Shown in pieces: positions 7,836 through 13,293 of a stretch of DNA of 13,293 nt. The first letter of the stretch is position 1. Every line of letters begins with the position of its first letter. The stretch is from JBCDCU01 sp039180865 (GTDB taxonomy: Bacteria > Pseudomonadota > Alphaproteobacteria > Rhizobiales > JACESI01): the NCBI GenBank assembly GCA_039180865.1, contig JBCDCZ010000114.1, positions 1-13,293 on the forward strand, read 5' to 3'. The notes below the pieces were generated by a model, which was not told where the DNA came from, ran no database searches, and was given only the letters and a program-made list of their open reading frames with translations. A program made the position numbers and the translations under genes.

Positions 7836-8420
7836 TCAGTAACTTGGTTGCTGACCGTAAGCTTCGACCGATTCAACCTGGGGAATGAAATGGCGAAGAA
7901 GGTTCTGGATCCCGTGCTTCAAGGTCGCTGTAGATGATGGGCATCCTGCACACGCACCGCGCATGTTGAGATAGACAGTGCCATCCTTGAAACCGTGGAA
8001 CGTGATATCGCCACCGTCCTGGGCAACTGCGGGTCGAACCCGCGTTTCCAAGAGCTCTTTGATCGTATTGACGATTTCAGTGTCTGCCTCATCGAAAAAC
8101 TCTTCGCCACCTGTTTCAGCCGCGATATCGGCGTCTTCCCGGACAACAGGAAGACCCGCCATGAAATGCTCCATGATCGCGCCAAGCACAGCAGGCTTTA
8201 AGTGCGGCCACGGCATATCCGCACTTTTCGTGATCGTAATGAAATCATAGCCGAAGAAGACCGCCTCTACGCCGTCCACTTCAAACAGGGTCTGCGCCAG
8301 GGGTGATTTCTCGGCATTTTCAGCTTTCCTGAGATCGAGTGTTCCCATTGGGAGCACGACGATGCCAGGCAGGAACTTTAACGTCGCCGGATTTGGGGTC
8401 TCTTCAGTCTGGATGAACAT
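7836..8420 (-). CDS. nfuA: NifU-family iron-sulfur cluster carrier (NfuA/Nfu type)
   Basis: A 194-residue Fe-S carrier that receives assembled clusters and delivers them to apo-proteins in the cytoplasm. The N-terminal Nfu_N domain starts MFIQTEETPNPATLKFLPG and runs to about residue 90. The C-terminal NifU-like domain (about 113-190) contains VRPAVAQDGGDI (128-139) and the cluster ligands CAGCPSS (Cys157 and Cys160). The upstream frame is open, with an ATG at 8459 and a TTG at 8483, but MFIQTE is the constant family start, so ATG 8420 is used; its Shine-Dalgarno is weak. An Irr-type iron control element lies about 80 bases upstream, so expression is probably iron-responsive. It appears to lead the run nfuA-tsaB-rimI-fur. 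Confidence 0.93.
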   Translation of the reverse strand: MFIQTEETPNPATLKFLPGIVVLPMGTLDLRKAENAEKSPLAQTLFEVDGVEAVFFGYDFITITKSADMPWPHLKPAVLGAIMEHFMAGLPVVREDADIAAETGGEEFFDEADTEIVNTIKELLETRVRPAVAQDGGDITFHGFKDGTVYLNMRGACAGCPSSTATLKHGIQNLLRHFIPQVESVEAYGQQPSY

Positions 8421-8498
8421 GGCCGCTGATCTTCGCTCGCTTTTTCGTTGTTCGCTCATCGGACTTTTTGCACATTTAACCAACGTCCGAAGCGACAG

Positions 8499-8515
8499 AT
8501 TAGAATATTTCTAAA
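8499..8515 (-). promoter_or_regulatory. ICE / Irr box upstream of nfuA
   Basis: The minus strand reads TTTAGAAATATTCTAAT, an inverted repeat (6-bp perfect arms, TTAGAA/TTCTAA, three-base centre). It matches the published rhizobial iron control element TTTAGAA-N3-TTCTAAA in 13 of 14 defined positions. It lies about 80 bases upstream of the nfuA ATG and about 30 bases downstream of the cobP stop, in a non-coding, AT-richer stretch. Irr is the haem-status regulator of Hyphomicrobiales. Its use here is inferred; irr itself is not in the window. No clear -35/-10 pair could be placed around it. Confidence 0.7.
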
Positions 8516-8544
8516 TTCGCGTAAAGGTGACTTTGAAGAGGGAG

Positions 8545-9090
8545 TTAAGCGCTTGATGGTTTCAGTTCAAGAGGAAGGCCGGCGGCCATAAACACCGCTC
8601 GTGTCGAAATCGAAGCGAGTTTCTGATTGGTCATGCCTTGCACGTCACGGAACCTTCGCGCCAATGCGTTGTCTGGGACGATACCAAGCCCGACTTCGTT
8701 CGATACGATGATCAGCGTGCCGGGTAATGTCGGCAAAAGGGTTTCGAGTTTGCTTGCCTCGCTGAGGGGATCGGAACCCGTCCGGCTCTCGTCAAGCAGG
8801 ATATTGGTAAGCCAGAGCGTAATGCAATCGATCAGGATGAGACGATCCGAGGCCGCTTCTCTCGACAGAACTTCAACAAGTTCAAGAGGCTCTTCGATAG
8901 TGCGCCAACGATCGCCGCGCTGAGCGCGATGCTGCGCCACCCTTGCCTGCATTTCATCATCGAAAACCTGCGCGGTAGCGACATAAATCCGCTCGCCTTC
9001 CGGTTGCCGCTCCAGCCAAAGGTCCGCCTGGGTTTCAGCAAAACGACTCTTCCCGGACCGTGCTCCACCCAGAACGAACGTAATACTCAT
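8545..9090 (-). CDS. cobP: Adenosylcobinamide kinase / adenosylcobinamide-phosphate guanylyltransferase
   Basis: A 181-residue bifunctional enzyme (CobP; CobU in enterobacteria). It phosphorylates adenosylcobinamide and then attaches GMP to give adenosylcobinamide-GDP, for nucleotide loop assembly of vitamin B12. The P-loop GGARSGKS (8-15) directly follows the first strand. HRAQRGDRWRTIEEP (54-68) carries His54 at the position of the guanylylated His of CobU. LILIDCITLWLTN (84-96) is the Walker B region, and IVSNEVGLGIVP (128-139) with ARRFRDVQGMTNQ (144-156) complete the family pattern. ATG 9090 gives the standard length, although the frame is open further upstream. It begins 7 bases after the DUF1636 gene, so the two very likely share a transcript. 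No other cob genes and no cobalamin riboswitch are visible. Confidence 0.95.
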   Translation of the reverse strand: MSITFVLGGARSGKSRFAETQADLWLERQPEGERIYVATAQVFDDEMQARVAQHRAQRGDRWRTIEEPLELVEVLSREAASDRLILIDCITLWLTNILLDESRTGSDPLSEASKLETLLPTLPGTLIIVSNEVGLGIVPDNALARRFRDVQGMTNQKLASISTRAVFMAAGLPLELKPSSA

Positions 9091-9097
9091 TTGCCGC

Positions 9098-9490
9098 CTA
9101 TTCGACGCCGGTTTCGCCTGGCGAACCCGCAACGGGTATTCGTGCGATGAAATGACCGCGCATTCCGTCCGGCCATTCGCGGAAGGGAACCTGACCGGTG
9201 TCGCTCTCGCCATGTTTGTCGAACCACTCGACAATTGCTTCCGCTGAACCGCGCTCCGGACTGAAACGCCCTGCAAGATAGGAGAAACGATCGCTATCCG
9301 AGAGCACGACGTTGCAATGTTGCGAACAGGCCCAAAGGCAATCCTGCTTCTGAATCGTAATATCCGTTCGTTCAGACAACACCGCCTCGAGATGACGCGT
9401 GAGATGCTCACCACCCGTCACACCCTGTCCATCGGTCTTGGATTCTGCTTCGAATTTGCACGTCTGGCAGACAATGATACAGCGCGTCAC
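9098..9490 (-). CDS. DUF1636 family protein, six-cysteine metal-binding candidate
   Basis: A 130-residue protein of the uncharacterised DUF1636 family, which tends to sit among cobalamin synthesis genes (family knowledge). No reaction is known. From GTG 9490 it begins MTRCIIVCQTCKFEAE; Cys8 and Cys11 form a CxxC, and CLWACSQHC gives Cys51, Cys55 and Cys59. CxxC in the first strand plus a second Cys-rich turn resembles thioredoxin-like [2Fe-2S] ferredoxins, so a cluster or a metal such as cobalt is a reasonable guess. A hydrophobic strand NVVLS follows, and the C-terminus has FREWPDGMRGHFIARIP. For the start, GGGAG lies six bases before GTG 9490; ATG 9496 and ATG 9523 are in frame but lack a well-spaced site. 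The gene is just upstream of cobP and follows the receiver gene by about 95 bases. Confidence 0.83.
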   Translation of the reverse strand: MTRCIIVCQTCKFEAESKTDGQGVTGGEHLTRHLEAVLSERTDITIQKQDCLWACSQHCNVVLSDSDRFSYLAGRFSPERGSAEAIVEWFDKHGESDTGQVPFREWPDGMRGHFIARIPVAGSPGETGVE

Positions 9491-9496
9491 AGACAT

Positions 9497-9501
9497 CTCC
9501 C
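9497..9501 (-). promoter_or_regulatory. Shine-Dalgarno sequence favouring GTG start of the DUF1636 gene
   Basis: GGGAG on the minus strand sits six bases before GTG 9490 but directly abuts the in-frame ATG at 9496. Spacing therefore favours initiation at the GTG. The difference is two residues. Confidence 0.5.
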
Positions 9502-9585
9502 TGTTCGTTCGAGAGGTCTCCATACGCGACGGATACCGGTTTGACAAAGCAAATAGTGACGCGCAACTCGTTTGACGCGTCTGGG

Positions 9586-10095
9586 TTATTGCCCGCTCTT
9601 CGCTTTGGCCTTAGCGGCAAGGGCAGCGGTCGCGGTCGTCCGATTGGAAATCATCTCGCGCGGCTCTGGCCCGAAATATCCGCTTTCATTCACAAAGGGG
9701 CGAGGCTGAAGAATGACCGAGCGGATGCGCTGATAGACAGCCTTTGCCGAAAGCGGCTTGCAAAGGACTTCATGCACGCCGAGTTGGCGGGCCTCAACAA
9801 TGCGTTTTCGCTCAGTGTGAGCCGTGATCATGATGACAGGAACATAAGCCATCGGATGGCTTGGCTGACGGATCATGCGCATGACGTCTGACCCGTCGAG
9901 AACCGGCATCACCCAATCGAGAAGAACGATGTCGGGCATAACACGCTCAACCAGCTCGAGCGCGGCTGCGCCGTCTTCGGCCTCATGAATCTGACGACAG
10001 CCGAAACCCTGTAGCATGGTCCGAATAATCGAGCGCATGTAAGCACCATCTTCGGCCACAACAAACGACAGTTCTGAGAACTCGACGTCGTGCAT
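9586..10095 (-). CDS. Stand-alone CheY-like response regulator receiver protein
   Basis: A 169-residue single-receiver protein. The acidic pocket is Glu15-Asp16 (VVAEDGAYMR), the phosphoacceptor is Asp60 in VLLDWVMPVLDG, and the switch residues are Thr91 (MITAHTE) and Lys113 (VLCKPLS). After the receiver (about 10-130) there is no DNA-binding or enzymatic domain. A tail of about 40 residues contains GYFGPEPRE and ends in an Ala/Lys-rich stretch (AALAAKAKAKSGQ). Such proteins are common in Hyphomicrobiales, annotated only as chemotaxis or cell-cycle type regulators; partner kinase and output are unknown. ATG 10095 is preferred, with AAGG eight bases upstream; GTG 10104 would add three residues. 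It is separated from fixJ by about 150 bases with a strong hairpin, so it is likely to have its own promoter. Confidence 0.88.
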   Translation of the reverse strand: MHDVEFSELSFVVAEDGAYMRSIIRTMLQGFGCRQIHEAEDGAAALELVERVMPDIVLLDWVMPVLDGSDVMRMIRQPSHPMAYVPVIMITAHTERKRIVEARQLGVHEVLCKPLSAKAVYQRIRSVILQPRPFVNESGYFGPEPREMISNRTTATAALAAKAKAKSGQ

Positions 10096-10144
10096 ACTCC
10101 GCACCTTTCACACGTATTTCAGAGGAAAGGATAACAGGGTGCTG

Positions 10145-10159
10145 CTAACCAACGGTTAA
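10145..10159 (-). promoter_or_regulatory. CtrA-like box upstream of the receiver gene
   Basis: The minus strand reads TTAA-CCGTTGG-TTAG. It matches the CtrA consensus TTAA-N7-TTAA in seven of eight fixed bases, about 50 bases before the receiver start. Such half-sites occur by chance and are common in alphaproteobacterial intergenic DNA, so this is only a candidate. Confidence 0.3.
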
Positions 10160-10197
10160 GTGGACTGGATTTCCAGGGAAAACAGAGGACGGTATCC

Positions 10198-10221
10198 GGT
10201 CCGGGTTTCCGCACCCGGACC
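10198..10221 (-). terminator. Strong hairpin between fixJ and the receiver gene
   Basis: The minus strand has GGTCCGGGT, a six-base loop GCGGAA, then ACCCGGACC: a perfect 9-bp GC-rich stem beginning about 25 bases after the fixJ stop. No U-tract follows on either strand, so it is not a textbook intrinsic terminator. It may still stop or stabilise the fixLJ transcript. Confidence 0.5.
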
Positions 10222-10244
10222 AGGAAATGATGACAAATCGGCGC

Positions 10245-10838
10245 CTAGGTGCTTAAGACAATGCGCACGAGATCGGCGGCATTTTTAGCACCCAGCTTTT
10301 CCATGATGCGTGCGCGGTGAACTTCGACGGTACGCGGGCTGATACCCAATTCGCGGCCTGCTTCTTTGTTTGAAGCACCGCCGGCGATCAGCTTGAGGAC
10401 TTCCATCTCGCGAGGTGTGAGCGTTTCCGCACCCTCGAAAGTCAGGGTCTCATTATCCTGCTGCTGCTGGAAGCTCCTCACCGCATCTTCGACACGTGCG
10501 AGGATCTGATTGCCATCGAAAGGCTTTTCGATGAAATCATAAGCGCCCGACTTGATGGCATTAACAGCCATTGGAATGTCGCCCTGCCCGGAAATAATAA
10601 AGATTGGTGCGTCATATTTGTTCGGGTCGAGAGTATTCAAAATGTCGATGCCCGACCGACCGGGCATATGCACGTCCAAGAGGATAGGATGGTCGCCGTG
10701 GATCCGCCTTCCTTCAAGGAGCGCCCCGCCGGTTTCGTACAGCAACGTCTCATAGCCATCCAATTGGAACACTACCTGTAACGCGTCACGAACCGAGACG
10801 TCGTCATCGACGATGTATATCTTTTTTTCCTGTTCCAT
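10245..10838 (-). CDS. fixJ: FixJ-type LuxR-family response regulator
   Basis: A 197-residue transcription regulator. The receiver domain (about 5-122) has the acidic Asp11-Asp13 cluster (IVDDDVSVRDAL), phosphoacceptor Asp55 in ILLDVHMPGRSG, Ser83 (IISGQGDIPMAV) and Lys105 (FIEKPFD). A linker rich in Gln (QQQQ, 124-127) leads to the LuxR/FixJ helix-turn-helix (about 136-197), with LTPREMEVLKLIAGG and NKEAGRELGISPRTVEVHRARIME, the latter typical of FixJ. The gene is 26 bases downstream of the fixL-like kinase. AGGAG lies 12 bases before the ATG, a long spacing. FixJ usually activates fixK and other microaerobic genes, but no fixK gene or FixK box is present in this window, so the targets are unknown. 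Confidence 0.87.
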   Translation of the reverse strand: MEQEKKIYIVDDDVSVRDALQVVFQLDGYETLLYETGGALLEGRRIHGDHPILLDVHMPGRSGIDILNTLDPNKYDAPIFIISGQGDIPMAVNAIKSGAYDFIEKPFDGNQILARVEDAVRSFQQQQDNETLTFEGAETLTPREMEVLKLIAGGASNKEAGRELGISPRTVEVHRARIMEKLGAKNAADLVRIVLST

Positions 10839-10864
10839 ATTTGTAAGTTGCTCCTATTACCGCC

Positions 10865-12070
10865 TTAGAGTGCCACCGAAGCCGGTGTACATGGCAGCTT
10901 CAGTGTGAACGTCGCACCGCGGCCGTTGCCTCCCGGATCGACATCGAAATGCCCCCCGTGACTTTGTGCGATCGTATTGGAAATTGCGAGGCCGAGCCCC
11001 ATGCCCGATTCTTTGCTGCTTGCAAATGTCTTGAAAAGATTGTCGAGAATCTCCCGCGATATTCCGGGACCAGAATCCTTTACGGAAATTGCAAGATAAT
11101 CCCCGTCTCGTCTTGCTGCGATGTTCACACGCCTCAATTGGCTGCCTTCGACTGCCTCAATCGCGTTGCGCAATAGATTAACCAGGATTTGTTCCACTTG
11201 AACCGGATCGACCTTGAGAGCTGGTAGATCGTCAGCGATGTCAGTCTCAACAAACACACTACGTGCCCTGTAGCCGACAGTTGTCAGCTCAACCGCATCG
11301 AGGATAAGCTGACCCAGGTCAGTCGTCATATTCTTCTGGGCTGCGCGCTTTCCGAACCGGCGCATGTGCTGGATGATTTGGCCCGCCCGTTCCGTCTCCC
11401 GCAGGGCTTTCTCAAGGATGATAGCGACTTCCTCAGTGAAACACCCCGTATTGCGGGTTTTTTTCTCAATAGCCTGGAGATAGAGCGTCATCGCCGTGAG
11501 TGGCTGGTTAAGCTCATGGGCGATCGCGGCACCCATTTCGTCAACAGCGTTACGGCGCGACAGGCGTAAGAGCTGATGCTGCAGCTCATCCATGCGATCA
11601 CGAATCTGGTGACGAGGCCGAAGATCCCGAAGAATACCGACGAATTGACGGCCAGCGGGCGTGTTTGACTCGCCAATCGTAAGCTCGATGGGTAATCCGC
11701 TGCCGTCTTTGCAGCGTCCGGTGACTTCATGAGGGATACCGATCACCTCGGCGCGGCGCACCGGCGAATATTCCCGAACATATTGGTCATGAGTCTGTGC
11801 ATGTTTCGGCTGCATCAACACAGTAACGTTGCGGCCAAGGATTTCTGAGGCGCGATATCCGAACATATTCTCGCAGGCCGCATTGAACATCAAAATGCGG
11901 CCGCGATCGTTCGTCACCAAGATGCCATCGGCAGCCGTTTCCATCACGGTTTCAAGCCGTGCATCAGAAACAGTTGCGCTGGCTTGGAAACTGCCAAGCC
12001 TCCCCGAATCGCCGACGTTAGGTTCCGCGACACCAAATCCGGTATCGTCGCGGCTTCCGCGTTCGACCAT
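10865..12070 (-). CDS. fixL: FixL-like PAS sensor histidine kinase
   Basis: A 401-residue kinase without membrane segments, so a cytoplasmic sensor. One PAS domain (about 35-150) is followed by a coiled linker (151-172). The HisKA domain has phosphoacceptor His185 in IAHELNQPL, and the HATPase domain has the N-box LVNLLRNAIEAV (297-308, Asn302), DSGPG (332-336) and GMGLGL (356-361). The PAS domain aligns without gaps to FixL through NVTVLMQ...HDQY; His94 falls on the haem-binding His. However, the positions of FixL Arg206, His214 and Arg220 (Bradyrhizobium numbering) read Glu100, Glu108 and His114. Oxygen sensing is therefore plausible but altered, and haem binding is not proven. ATG 12070 has GGGGGA six bases upstream. 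The kinase pairs with fixJ and lies 43 bases after the aminotransferase. Confidence 0.82.
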   Translation of the reverse strand: MVERGSRDDTGFGVAEPNVGDSGRLGSFQASATVSDARLETVMETAADGILVTNDRGRILMFNAACENMFGYRASEILGRNVTVLMQPKHAQTHDQYVREYSPVRRAEVIGIPHEVTGRCKDGSGLPIELTIGESNTPAGRQFVGILRDLRPRHQIRDRMDELQHQLLRLSRRNAVDEMGAAIAHELNQPLTAMTLYLQAIEKKTRNTGCFTEEVAIILEKALRETERAGQIIQHMRRFGKRAAQKNMTTDLGQLILDAVELTTVGYRARSVFVETDIADDLPALKVDPVQVEQILVNLLRNAIEAVEGSQLRRVNIAARRDGDYLAISVKDSGPGISREILDNLFKTFASSKESGMGLGLAISNTIAQSHGGHFDVDPGGNGRGATFTLKLPCTPASVAL

Positions 12071-12076
12071 AGTAAA

Positions 12077-12082
12077 TCCCCC
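12077..12082 (-). promoter_or_regulatory. Ribosome binding site of the fixL-like gene
   Basis: GGGGGA six bases before ATG 12070. Together with the clear family start it fixes the kinase N-terminus. Confidence 0.5.
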
Positions 12083-12113
12083 GATTATGGTCGTATGAGT
12101 GACTGCGACTATA

Positions 12114-13292
12114 TCAGAGATTTTTACGTAGCCAACTGTTTAACCGGTCGCCCACCTCTGCCATATCCTCTGGGTTTCTTGCGAAACAAAGCCTAAAAAA
12201 GGGCTCACCGCCCGCTCCGAAGGCTGTACCGGGTGCCAATCCAATCCTGGCCTCACGTAGTAACCTCAATGTAATTCCTCTAGAATCAGTGATTCCATCA
12301 ATGGTAAAAAATAAGTAAAACGCCCCTTCAGGCTCGTGAAATTGTATTCTTCCAGTTTCCGCCAATGCCGTAGAAATCGAATTGCGTGATATTGCCGCAG
12401 TGGAAACCTGACTTTTCAAAAAATCTTCGCCGCGCTCTAATGCCGCAACCGCCGCGCGTTGCATAAATGCCGCAACACCGGAGGTCGAATACTGGATCAA
12501 ATTCTCAAAAACCTGACCGAGTGAAGCGGGCGCGGATATCCATCCGACACGCCAGCCGGTCATCGCCCAGTTCTTGGAAAATGTGTTAACAAAAAGGATG
12601 CGGTCCCCCTCCTCCAATACATCATAGAAGGAAGGCGCCCGATCAGCACCGAAATAGAATCGGTTGTAGACTTCGTCGGCGACAATCCAAATGCCGCGCT
12701 CACGCGCAAGGTCTCGAATATCCCGCAACGTCTCGAGATCTGCCGTCCACCCGGTTGGGTTTGACGGCGAGTTAATGAAAAGAACGCGTGTTTTGGAGGT
12801 TACGGCGTCAGCTATGCGTTGCAGATCGATTTGCCAGCCCCGATTACCGAAACGCATTGGGACTTCAACCGTGGTGATCCCTGCCACCGTTGCCGCGGCT
12901 TCGAAGTTCGGCCAGGCTGGCGTCGGAACAATGATCTCGCTTCCCGGTTCCGCCAACGCCTGAAGTGCAATCTGGATCGCCTGCATACCGGATCCGGTGA
13001 CGAAAAACTGCTCATCTTCAAATGGCTTCTCGTAAAGGCCGGCATGATATCGTGCTAAAGCGGCACGCAATTCCGGAATGCCGCATTGCCACGTGTAAAA
13101 CGTTTCGCCGTTACGCATCGACTGATTGGCCGCTTCGCAAATAAAGTCAGGAGTCGGCAGATGCCCTTCGCCCGCCCACAACGGGATAAGTCCATCGATA
13201 TCCCAACCGGCATTCATCACTTCGACGATACCGCTCTCGGGTAAACGCTGAACATTCGGATTGAGCGTAGAAAAGTAGGCGGAATCTGACAC
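12114..13292 (-). CDS. PLP-dependent class I/II aminotransferase
   Basis: An aspartate-aminotransferase-fold enzyme, 392 residues as read from GTG 13292. Key residues are Asn178 in NSPSNPTGW, Asp206-Tyr209 in VADEVYN (ring nitrogen and PLP contacts), the Schiff-base Lys240 in NTFSKNWAMTGWRVGW, Arg248, and the substrate-carboxylate Arg367 in FFRLCFA. It belongs to the fold-type I subgroup that includes aspartate, aromatic and kynurenine aminotransferases; the substrate cannot be named. The GTG is the last complete codon of the window, so the true start may lie further right. The last 90 codons use more A/T than the neighbours. It is co-directional with fixL, with a 43-base gap, so co-transcription is possible. 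Confidence 0.88.
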   Translation of the reverse strand: MSDSAYFSTLNPNVQRLPESGIVEVMNAGWDIDGLIPLWAGEGHLPTPDFICEAANQSMRNGETFYTWQCGIPELRAALARYHAGLYEKPFEDEQFFVTGSGMQAIQIALQALAEPGSEIIVPTPAWPNFEAAATVAGITTVEVPMRFGNRGWQIDLQRIADAVTSKTRVLFINSPSNPTGWTADLETLRDIRDLARERGIWIVADEVYNRFYFGADRAPSFYDVLEEGDRILFVNTFSKNWAMTGWRVGWISAPASLGQVFENLIQYSTSGVAAFMQRAAVAALERGEDFLKSQVSTAAISRNSISTALAETGRIQFHEPEGAFYLFFTIDGITDSRGITLRLLREARIGLAPGTAFGAGGEPFFRLCFARNPEDMAEVGDRLNSWLRKNL

Positions 13293-13293
13293 G

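Noticed and set aside
8421..8483. Longer NfuA starting at TTG 8483 or ATG 8459
   Set aside because: The added residues are charged and unlike the family, while MFIQTEETPNP at 8420 is the standard N-terminus.
9091..9414. N-terminal extension of CobP reaching 9414
   Set aside because: It would overlap most of the DUF1636 gene in another frame and precede the normal MSITFVLGGARSGKS start.
9497..9585. Possible cobalamin riboswitch before the DUF1636-cobP pair, suggested by GGAGACC near 9510
   Set aside because: The gap is only about 90 bases, too short for the riboswitch core, and no B12 box could be found.
12284..12296. Palindrome GAATCA-G-TGATTC
   Set aside because: It is inside the aminotransferase coding region, matches no operator I know, and short repeats like this are expected by chance.
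1..13293. Mobile element, CRISPR array, toxin-antitoxin or phage-defence module
   Set aside because: No transposase, integrase, regular repeats, terminal inverted repeats or small paired unknown genes were seen; every long frame on the minus strand is accounted for by a recognised family.

Overview
The window looks like a chromosomal segment of an alphaproteobacterium of the order Hyphomicrobiales (Rhizobiales). This rests on gene order (nfuA-tsaB-rimI-fur/mur-acyltransferase-miaB-phoH-ybeY-corC-lnt), on a Fur-family regulator without the usual CxxC pair, on a FixL/FixJ-type two-component system, and on an Irr-type iron control element. The genus cannot be fixed from the sequence alone. All 16 genes I can support lie on the minus strand, so transcription runs from high to low coordinates. 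No gene-free gap exceeds about 150 bases. I see no tRNA, rRNA, insertion sequence, CRISPR array or prophage.

Right part (about 13293 to 9586), in transcription order: a class I/II PLP aminotransferase that may extend past the window edge; a FixL-like PAS histidine kinase; its FixJ-like LuxR-type response regulator; a 9-bp perfect hairpin; and a stand-alone CheY-like receiver protein with its own leader region. The FixL-like PAS domain keeps the His that binds haem in FixL, but the distal Arg and the two propionate-contacting residues are substituted.

Middle (9490 to 8545): a small six-cysteine DUF1636 protein directly followed by cobP (adenosylcobinamide kinase/guanylyltransferase), a probable cobalamin-linked pair. 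Then comes an intergenic stretch carrying a near-perfect ICE (Irr box) upstream of nfuA.

Left part (8420 to 1): ten genes with short gaps or overlaps. They are nfuA (Fe-S carrier), tsaB and rimI (t6A tRNA modification and N-terminal acetylation), a fur/mur metal regulator, a PlsC/OlsA-type acyltransferase, miaB (tRNA ms2i6A), phoH, ybeY (rRNA maturation), corC and a truncated lnt. The last five repeat the miaB-ybeZ-ybeY-ybeX-lnt order known from enterobacteria. The cluster mixes translation and RNA quality functions, envelope lipid functions and iron functions. If the Irr box drives a long transcript, iron status could reach fur/mur and miaB, which itself needs Fe-S clusters.

I find no wholly new system. 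The best leads are the variant haem pocket of the FixL-like kinase, the Irr box at the head of the nfuA run, and the DUF1636-cobP pair.
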